DNA of 60,393 bases from an uncultured Pelagibacteraceae bacterium. GTDB taxonomy: Bacteria; Pseudomonadota; Alphaproteobacteria; Pelagibacterales; Pelagibacteraceae. Under the pieces are notes generated by a model. The model made no database searches, was not told where the DNA came from, and was given only the letters and a program-made list of their open reading frames with translations. The position numbers and the translations under genes were made by a program. Shown piece by piece: positions 54,959 to 60,393 of the stretch. How positions within the stretch are numbered: the stretch's first letter is position 1; each line of letters begins with the position of its first letter. The stretch spans positions 1 through 60,393 of the forward strand of contig CACIGI010000007.1 of the NCBI GenBank assembly GCA_902586125.1, written 5' to 3'.

Positions 54959-55771
54959 ATGCCTAACATACTTAAATACAAAAGCATTTTTATTTCTGAT
55001 GTGCATTTGGGTACCAAGGGTTGTCAGGCGAAAAAACTTTTAGAGTTTTTTAAAAACTCAAGATCTGAAAATCTTTATCTTGTAGGAGACATTATAGATG
55101 TCTGGGAAATGCAAAAAAGTTTTTTTTGGCCTCAAGAACATAATGATGTAATCCAAAAAATTTTAAGAAAAGCAAGACATGGCACTAAAGTTTTCTATAT
55201 TATGGGCAACCATGATGAAATGTTAAGAAAATTTATTCCAATGAATTTTGGTGACATCCATATGGTTAATAGAGTTATTCATGAGACAAATGCTGGAAAA
55301 AAATATGTTGTTGTTCATGGTGATGCTTGGGATGGTGTTATGAAACATGCTAAATGGCTATCTAAACTTGGATCAATAGCTTACAATTTATTGTTACAAA
55401 TAAATGTAATAATTAATTTCTTTAGAAGGTTGAGAGGAAAAGAATATTGGTCTCTTGCAAAATATTTAAAATATAAGGTTAAGAACGCCGTCAAATATAT
55501 TGGTGAATATGAAAAAACACTCTCAGATTATGCAAAAAGAAAAAAATTTGATGGAATAATTTGTGGCCATATCCATCATGCTGAGGATAGAGATTTTAAT
55601 GGGGTCAATTATTTAAATTGTGGAGACTGGGTAGAATCTTGCACTGCATTAGCCGAAAATTACGATGGTAGCTTTGAAATATTATATTGGGATAAAATAA
55701 GAGAACAATATTTAGACACTCAAGAAATAATTAAACCTATTAAAAATGAAGACTTAAAAAAAGCTTCGTAA
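54959..55771 (+). CDS. plcP: PlcP-type metallophosphoesterase (phospholipase C; LpxH-like fold)
   Basis: This is a 270-residue calcineurin-like phosphoesterase. Metal ligands are in FISDVHLG (residues 11-18), VGDIIDVWE, MGNHDEM, VVHGDAWDG and CGHIHHAED. It would often be labelled UDP-2,3-diacylglucosamine diphosphatase, but LpxI is already encoded at 19053-19838. The gene sits next to a glycosyltransferase and the Pho/Pst genes, as does the phospholipase C PlcP, which removes head groups from phospholipids during phosphate starvation. A Pho-box-like site precedes it. The PlcP assignment rests on context as well as sequence. Confidence 0.85.
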   Translation: MPNILKYKSIFISDVHLGTKGCQAKKLLEFFKNSRSENLYLVGDIIDVWEMQKSFFWPQEHNDVIQKILRKARHGTKVFYIMGNHDEMLRKFIPMNFGDIHMVNRVIHETNAGKKYVVVHGDAWDGVMKHAKWLSKLGSIAYNLLLQINVIINFFRRLRGKEYWSLAKYLKYKVKNAVKYIGEYEKTLSDYAKRKKFDGIICGHIHHAEDRDFNGVNYLNCGDWVESCTALAENYDGSFEILYWDKIREQYLDTQEIIKPIKNEDLKKAS

Positions 55772-55774
55772 TTA

Positions 55775-56782
55775 ATGAAAATTTTAATCGCAACAGATGC
55801 ATATTTTCCACAAGTAAATGGTGTTGTAAGAACCTTGCATGAAACAGGTAAAATTTTAAAAGAACAAGGTCATAGATTAGAATATATCACACCAGAATTA
55901 TTTTTAACTTTTCCGATGCCAAAATATAATGAAATTAGAATATCTATTAATGTTTGGCCAAGAGTTGGTAGCTTAATAAAGAAAATAAAACCTGATGCAA
56001 TTCATATAGCTACTGAAGGTCCTATAGGGACTATGGCAAGAAGATATTGTTTGAAGAATAAACTAAAGTTTACCACAAGTTTTCATACAAGATTTGATAA
56101 ATATCTTAAGCTTTACTTTCCTATTATACCTGCAAAATGGGCTGAAAAATTCTTAGCAAACTTTCATAACAAGGCTGAGAGAATCTTAGTAACAACAGAA
56201 TCTATGAGAAAAGAATTAATCGATATAGGTATAGATAATAATAAAATGATTACTTGGACAAGAGGAGGCAATCATGGAGCTTTTAAGAGTCCGAAAAAAA
56301 TTGATTTACCACATAAAAGACCGATTTGGATTTATGTTGGAAGAGTTGCAGTTGAAAAAAACATAAGAGCTTTTTTAGAATGTGATTTAGAGGGTACAAA
56401 AATGATAATAGGAAAGGGACCTGATTTAAAAAAATTAAAAAAAGAATTTCCTAAAGATATTTTTTTAGGAGAAAAAACAAACGGTGAATTAGCGTCTCAT
56501 TTTGCATCTTCCGATGTTTTTGTATTTCCAAGTAAAACAGATACATTTGGAATTGTAGTTTGTGAGTCTTTAAATTGCGGAACACCTGTAGCTGCTTATC
56601 CTGTTCCAGGTCCTAAAGATATATTTGAGGGTTCCAAAATAAATTGTTTAGATAATGATCTTAAAGTTTCAGCTCATAAAGCTTTGAAAGTTAATAGAAA
56701 TGATTGTCTTGAATTTGCAAAAAAATTCACTTGGGAAGAAACAGCAAAAATATTTTTTAACAATATTTCACCAAATCATTAG
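55775..56782 (+). CDS. agt: GT4-family glycosyltransferase, probable diacylglycerol glycosyltransferase (Agt)
   Basis: This 335-residue GT-B enzyme starts ILIATDAYFPQVNGVVRTL. It has a donor-binding C-terminal half with IYVGRVAVEKN near residue 188 and the TDTFGIVVCESLNCGTPVAAY motif near residue 250. It lies 3 bases after plcP. In marine heterotrophs the same pair makes glycosyl-diacylglycerols that replace phospholipids when phosphate is short, so PlcP would supply the acceptor. The sugar donor (UDP-glucose, UDP-glucuronate or another) cannot be read from the sequence. manC nearby makes GDP-mannose, but no link is proven. Confidence 0.85.
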   Translation: MKILIATDAYFPQVNGVVRTLHETGKILKEQGHRLEYITPELFLTFPMPKYNEIRISINVWPRVGSLIKKIKPDAIHIATEGPIGTMARRYCLKNKLKFTTSFHTRFDKYLKLYFPIIPAKWAEKFLANFHNKAERILVTTESMRKELIDIGIDNNKMITWTRGGNHGAFKSPKKIDLPHKRPIWIYVGRVAVEKNIRAFLECDLEGTKMIIGKGPDLKKLKKEFPKDIFLGEKTNGELASHFASSDVFVFPSKTDTFGIVVCESLNCGTPVAAYPVPGPKDIFEGSKINCLDNDLKVSAHKALKVNRNDCLEFAKKFTWEETAKIFFNNISPNH

Positions 56783-56829
56783 TTAATTTTTCCTTAATTT
56801 ATTTGCATTAAAAAGTTTAATGATGCAAA
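56783..56829 (+). promoter_or_regulatory. Direct and inverted repeats upstream of phoR
   Basis: TTAATTT occurs twice with 11-base spacing (56783-56789 and 56794-56800), the geometry of a Pho box but without its TGTAAC core. It is followed by an inverted repeat TTTGCAT (56802-56808) and ATGCAAA (56823-56829) with an inner TAAA/TTTA pairing. No T-run follows, so it is not a standard terminator. It lies in the 65-base gap before phoR. Confidence 0.35.
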
Positions 56830-56847
56830 ATTAAGCCGTCTAAATTT

Positions 56848-57993
56848 ATGGAATATTTCATCATTCTACTTATAGTTGTTATAATTTATCTCCTCTATTT
56901 ACTTAATCAAAAAAAAAACAAATCAATAAATACTGCTACAATAATTAATAAAAGAGAGGAAAAAACCAAAAGAGTAATTATTGATGAGCTTGAGGATCAA
57001 TTTTTTGCATTAAATAAATTTAACATAATTAAATATGCCAATCCAAGTGCATTAAAAAGATTTGGAAGTAATTTAATTGATAAAAACATATCTTCTATAA
57101 TTCGAAAACCAGAATTAATAGAAAATATTGAAAAAGCTATTGTTGAAAATAAAACAAAAAATATTGACATTGAAATAGACCTCCCATCATATCAATTCTA
57201 TAAAATTTATATTATTCCTGGCCCAACTCATTTGTTTACTGAACCAGACTCTGTTGTGTTATTTTTAAAAGATTTTACTGAAATTACAAAAGCACAAAAA
57301 TTTAAAACTGATTTTGTAGCAAATGTAAGCCATGAATTAAGAACACCTTTAATGGCAATCAAAGGATCACTAGAAACAATTGAGGGCCCAGCGTCTGATG
57401 ATGAAAAGGCTAAAAAAAAATTTATGAAAATAATGACTGATCAATCAAATAGAATGGAAAATTTAATTAATGATCTTTTAATACTCACAAGAATTGAATT
57501 AGAAGAACACATAAGGCCAAACTCTTTAGTTGATATAAATGATCTTTTCAAAACAATCATCAGTAATTTTGAGATTGTTTTAAAAAGAAAGAAATTAAAT
57601 ATTAATTTATCTCTCGCCAATCCAACAGTTGTTATTGGAGATGAAAAAAAATTACAAACTGTTTTTTCTAATCTTTTAGATAATGCAATTAAGTATTCAA
57701 AGGAAAATAAGTCTATTTTTATATCAAGCAAAATTAGCGATGGTAAATTGTTAGAAAAAAATTTTATGATCAGTATTAAAGACGAAGGTGTTGGCATTCC
57801 TCAAAGATATATTTCTAGAATTACAGAAAGATTTTTTAGGGTAGATCTTGAACAAAGTAACAAGGTTGGTGGAACCGGTTTAGGATTAGCTATTGTTAAA
57901 CATATAGTTACTCAACATCGTGGACACTATGAGATTCTAAGTGAGGAAAACCAAGGAACTGAAATTCAAATTTATTTACCAGCGAAAACTTAA
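56848..57993 (+). CDS. phoR: Phosphate-regulon sensor histidine kinase PhoR
   Basis: This is a 381-residue membrane kinase with one N-terminal transmembrane helix (about residues 2-20), a PAS-like region (about 45-150), HisKA with VANVSHELRTPLMAIKGSLE near residue 158, and HATPase with NLLDNAIKYS, DEGVGIP and GGTGLGLAIVKHI. PhoR is a better fit than other kinases because the gene lies between plcP-agt and pst, and the single anchor plus PAS layout matches PhoR. Its regulator PhoB is not in the window and is probably beyond the right edge after pst. Confidence 0.87.
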   Translation: MEYFIILLIVVIIYLLYLLNQKKNKSINTATIINKREEKTKRVIIDELEDQFFALNKFNIIKYANPSALKRFGSNLIDKNISSIIRKPELIENIEKAIVENKTKNIDIEIDLPSYQFYKIYIIPGPTHLFTEPDSVVLFLKDFTEITKAQKFKTDFVANVSHELRTPLMAIKGSLETIEGPASDDEKAKKKFMKIMTDQSNRMENLINDLLILTRIELEEHIRPNSLVDINDLFKTIISNFEIVLKRKKLNINLSLANPTVVIGDEKKLQTVFSNLLDNAIKYSKENKSIFISSKISDGKLLEKNFMISIKDEGVGIPQRYISRITERFFRVDLEQSNKVGGTGLGLAIVKHIVTQHRGHYEILSEENQGTEIQIYLPAKT

Positions 57994-58032
57994 ATTTAAA
58001 AAATATTATATTGTAATAGTTTTAGAAGGTTT

Positions 58033-58050
58033 TTTTAACAATTCTTTACT
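58033..58050 (+). promoter_or_regulatory. Weak Pho-box-like site before the exported protein gene
   Basis: TTTTAAC, 4 bases, CTTTACT at 11-base repeat spacing, ending 33 bases before the start at 58084. The second half-site is a poor match (5 of 7 to CTGTAAT). A GATTAA-TG-TTAATC palindrome follows at 58052-58065. Confidence 0.3.
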
Positions 58051-58083
58051 TGATTAATGTTAATCTTTTAATTAATTTTTTAT

Positions 58084-58692
58084 ATGGTTAAAATATTTAA
58101 AAATATTTTGATTTTTGCTTTTTTATTAAGCTCTATAACAACAAGTGTTTTTTCTAAAGATATCACAACATTATTAAGAAATCAGCAACTTACAGTTTTT
58201 GATATTGGAATTTTTAGATTAGAGGCAGATTTGAAAACTTCATATCCTTCTATTAAAGATCATTTAGAAGTTACTGAAGCTGAATTTTATACAGACGTAG
58301 TTAACTCGTATTCTAAAAATTCAATTGATTTAATTGTTTCTGTTCCTATGAATAGAAATCTCAAGAAGGAAAATTATTTTTCAGATTCTTTTAGATGTAG
58401 GAATATTTTTAATTCTGTAAGAGATTTTTTATTGAGGAATGAAAATTTGAGTAATTATAGATATACTATGGCTACAAGCTATTTAACCTCTATATTTTCA
58501 ACCCCAAGTTCATGGCCAAGCTGGAGATATGATGAAGAAATTAGAGAGGAATTAGTAAACTTAGTAAAACTAGAAATAACTTTACGTCCAACCAAAGAAC
58601 TAGCTCTTAATGAACAGGTAAACCCTGTTTCATGTATTGGTGGCTTAGAAACTGATATTGATCAAATAATTATATCAAAAAAATACAACTAA
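58084..58692 (+). CDS. Exported protein of unknown function in the Pho region
   Basis: This 202-residue protein was not recognised. It has a clear signal peptide (about residues 1-24, a hydrophobic core ending SVFSKD). The mature part begins with DITTLLRNQQLTVFDIGIFRLE, followed by charged and aromatic stretches (SSWPSWRYDEE near residue 142). Two cysteines, C105 and C184, could form a disulfide in the periplasm. No transmembrane helix follows the signal. It sits alone between phoR and pstS, with a weak Pho-box-like site before it, so a role in phosphate acquisition is possible but inferred from position only. Confidence 0.75.
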   Translation: MVKIFKNILIFAFLLSSITTSVFSKDITTLLRNQQLTVFDIGIFRLEADLKTSYPSIKDHLEVTEAEFYTDVVNSYSKNSIDLIVSVPMNRNLKKENYFSDSFRCRNIFNSVRDFLLRNENLSNYRYTMATSYLTSIFSTPSSWPSWRYDEEIREELVNLVKLEITLRPTKELALNEQVNPVSCIGGLETDIDQIIISKKYN

Positions 58693-58702
58693 AAAGTTAC
58701 CT

Positions 58703-58731
58703 TTTTAACAAAAGTGTAACAATTCTGTAAT
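58703..58731 (+). promoter_or_regulatory. Pho box with three half-sites upstream of pstS
   Basis: Three seven-base units at exact 11-base spacing: TTTTAAC (58703-58709), GTGTAAC (58714-58720) and CTGTAAT (58725-58731). The last two fit the CTGTCAT-N4-CTGTCAT PhoB box well. The site ends 70 bases before the pstS ATG. Confidence 0.75.
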
Positions 58732-58801
58732 ATTAAAGATTCAATAAATTTATACGAGTCAATCATCTTTTAATTAATAAATAACGAAAGGATTAAAGAT
58801 A

Positions 58802-59833
58802 ATGAAAAAACTAACTATAGTAATTGCTTCTTTAGTTGCACTTTCAATTGCAACTGTTGCTCAAGCAAGAGATCAAATTAAGATAGTTGGTTCTTCTACA
58901 GTATTCCCTTATGCAACAGTTGTTGCTGAAAGATTTGGTGGTTCAGGATTTAAAACTCCTGTAATCGAGTCTACTGGTACTGGTGGTGGAGCTAAACTAT
59001 TCTGTGCTGGTGTAGGTGAACAACATCCAGATATTACAAATGCATCAAGAGCTATGAAAGATAAAGAAAAAGCTCTATGTAAGAAAAATGGTGTTAATGA
59101 TATCGTTGAGATCGTAATTGGTAACGATGGGATTACATTAGCTTACAGCAAAGATGCAAAACCAGTAAACTTTACTAAAGAACAATTATATTTAGCACTT
59201 GCTGCTCATACAGTTGTTGATGGTAAATTAGTTCCAAATATTTATAAAACTTGGGACCAAATTGACCCTAGCTTACCAAAACAAAAAATTTCAGTGATGA
59301 TCCCACCAGGAACATCAGGAACTAGAGATGCTTGGAATTCTTTAGTAATGAAAAAAGGTATGACTAAAGAAGCTAAAGCTCTTTATAAAGCTGGTTTTGA
59401 AGCTGGAAATAAAAAATACAAAAAACCTCAAAAACTTTACAGAGAAGATGGTGCTGCTATTGAAGTTGGAGAAAACGATAGTTTAATCATCCAAAAGTTA
59501 ACTCAAGATAAAGAAATGTTTGGTTTCTTTGGTTTCAGTTATTTCTTAGCTGCAAAAGATAAATTGCAAGCAGCAAGTATTGATGGTGGACAACCGTCAT
59601 TAAAGTCTATTCAAGACTACAGTTATGCTGTTGCTAGACCTTTATTCTTCTACGTGAAAAAAGCACACGTTGGAGTAATTCCAGGCTTACATGAGTTTGT
59701 GAAAGAATTCACAACTAAGAAAGCTATTGGAAAAGGGGGTTACTTAGCAGACATTGGTTTAGTGCCATTAGACTCTAAGTTGTATAAAACAACTAGAACT
59801 AATGCTACGAAGCTAGTTGCTATGGGTAATTAA
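58802..59833 (+). CDS. pstS: Phosphate ABC transporter substrate-binding protein PstS
   Basis: This is the periplasmic phosphate-binding protein of the high-affinity Pst importer. It has a signal peptide (residues 1 to about 22, ending AQARD), IKIVGSSTVFPYATVVAERF at the mature N-terminus, VIESTGTGGGAKLFCAG, and the phosphate-loop PPGTSGTRDAWNSLVM. The length of 343 residues is normal. The ribosome-binding site AAAGGA and richer codon choice suggest high expression. It is preceded by a three-unit Pho box and followed by a strong terminator before pstC. Confidence 0.95.
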   Translation: MKKLTIVIASLVALSIATVAQARDQIKIVGSSTVFPYATVVAERFGGSGFKTPVIESTGTGGGAKLFCAGVGEQHPDITNASRAMKDKEKALCKKNGVNDIVEIVIGNDGITLAYSKDAKPVNFTKEQLYLALAAHTVVDGKLVPNIYKTWDQIDPSLPKQKISVMIPPGTSGTRDAWNSLVMKKGMTKEAKALYKAGFEAGNKKYKKPQKLYREDGAAIEVGENDSLIIQKLTQDKEMFGFFGFSYFLAAKDKLQAASIDGGQPSLKSIQDYSYAVARPLFFYVKKAHVGVIPGLHEFVKEFTTKKAIGKGGYLADIGLVPLDSKLYKTTRTNATKLVAMGN

Positions 59834-59860
59834 TTATTCCTCAGTTAACAAATGATTAAA

Positions 59861-59890
59861 AAGGGGGTCTTTTTAGACCCCTTTTTTTTA
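59861..59890 (+). terminator. Intrinsic terminator between pstS and pstC
   Basis: AAGGGGGTCT (59861-59870), loop TTTT, AGACCCCCTT (59875-59884) makes ten perfect pairs followed by a T tract. It lies 27 bases after the pstS stop and 34 bases before the pstC start. Confidence 0.9.
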
Positions 59891-59924
59891 AAAAAAGAGT
59901 AAAGTCCTCACTTAAGGAGATTCT

Positions 59925-60393
59925 GTGAACTTAATATTATTTACATTTATTGTTCTTCTAGGTTTCACAAGCTATTATTTTGGACGCAAAAAAGCATATA
60001 CAATTCAATCTACAAAAAAAAGATTAACCGCATTACCACAATTTTATGGTTATTATCTTGCAATCTGGTGTGCAATACCAGCCTTTATAATTTTTTCATT
60101 ATGGGCAATTTTTGAGCCCACAATTGTAAAACTATTAATCTTAAGTGATTATTCAAATCAAGGTTATCTTGATGATGAATTAAATTTATTATACGAAAAA
60201 TCAAAAGCATTGTCTCGAGGGCAATTCACTGGAGAAATTACACCTTTTATTGAAGCTTCAGCTGAAAAATATTTAAGTCTTCGATCAATAGCTCAAAGTT
60301 CAAAAGTTGTTATAGTATTATCTGCAATTATTGCCTCTGTTGCTTATGCGTATAAAAGAATTTCATCTAATTCTAGAACAAGAGAACCAGTTG
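59925..60393 (+). CDS. pstC: Phosphate ABC transporter permease PstC (3' end outside window)
   Basis: This is the start of the Pst inner-membrane permease, 156 codons open to the right edge. The GTG start at 59925 follows a good ribosome-binding site (AAGGAGA, 4 bases away). An N-terminal helix (about residues 2-18) is followed by LPQFYGYYLAIWCAIPAFII, the extended N-terminal segment typical of long alphaproteobacterial PstC, and another helix near residues 124-140. The transport domain lies beyond the window. Read-through of the terminator after pstS or a promoter in the short gap is needed for expression. Confidence 0.88.
   Translation, partial: MNLILFTFIVLLGFTSYYFGRKKAYTIQSTKKRLTALPQFYGYYLAIWCAIPAFIIFSLWAIFEPTIVKLLILSDYSNQGYLDDELNLLYEKSKALSRGQFTGEITPFIEASAEKYLSLRSIAQSSKVVIVLSAIIASVAYAYKRISSNSRTREPV

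Overview
The window is a gene-dense, very AT-rich piece of bacterial chromosome with almost no intergenic space. Gene content, gene order and protein character point to an alphaproteobacterium of the SAR11 clade (Pelagibacterales, Candidatus Pelagibacter-like). The signs are overlapping start and stop codons throughout, RNase J plus DUF1467 plus an editing-domain-less ProRS, a fused IspDF, NtrYX without NtrBC, an AapJQMP (BztABCD) amino-acid transporter, and a PhoR/Pst region with a PlcP/glycosyltransferase pair. No insertion sequences, prophage, CRISPR arrays or rRNA genes were seen, and no gene-free stretch exceeds 300 bp.

Layout. 1-9190: coaX (5' end outside the window), rnj, a DUF1467 gene, proS, lolC/E, lolD, dnaE. 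9252-16797: an rpsB leader with a predicted pseudoknot, then rpsB-tsf-frr-uppS-cdsA-dxr-bamA-ompH; bamA is split by an apparent one-base deletion. 16794-20971: fabZ-lpxD-lpxA-lpxI-lpxB, most of the lipid A pathway. 20948-28361 (minus strand): a parvulin-like membrane protein, trpE-trpG-trpD-trpC, lexA with a GTTC-N7-GTTC SOS box, and gltX. 28416-34867: tpiA-secG-pyrG-kdsA-eno-ftsB-lipA-ratA/coq10. 34844-36907 (minus strand): ispDF-pgpA-pncC. 36934-42864: ntrY-ntrX-trkA-trkH. 42893-48318: tRNA-Arg, the aapJQMP amino-acid ABC transporter, an XRE regulator, and tRNA-Asn and tRNA-Cys. 48440-53975: valS-ilvD-manC. 53976-60393: a phosphate-starvation region with a diacylglycerol-kinase-like gene facing away from plcP-agt, then phoR, an exported protein of unknown function, pstS and the start of pstC.

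How the genes work together. The first 40 kb is the old alphaproteobacterial envelope/translation/lipid A backbone with several usual members missing at seamless junctions: no pyrH between tsf and frr, no rseP between dxr and bamA, no pdh genes between ftsB and lipA, and no dusB-ntrBC between ispDF and ntrY. The last part looks like one phosphate-stress module. PlcP would strip phosphate head groups from phospholipids, Agt would glycosylate the released diacylglycerol, the kinase could phosphorylate that diacylglycerol back to phosphatidate, and PhoR/Pst would sense and import phosphate. The most interesting observation is a pair of oppositely oriented Pho-box-like sites in the 98-bp dagK/plcP spacer. 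They match the site before pstS, which suggests that the kinase is also part of the Pho-controlled lipid-remodelling response.
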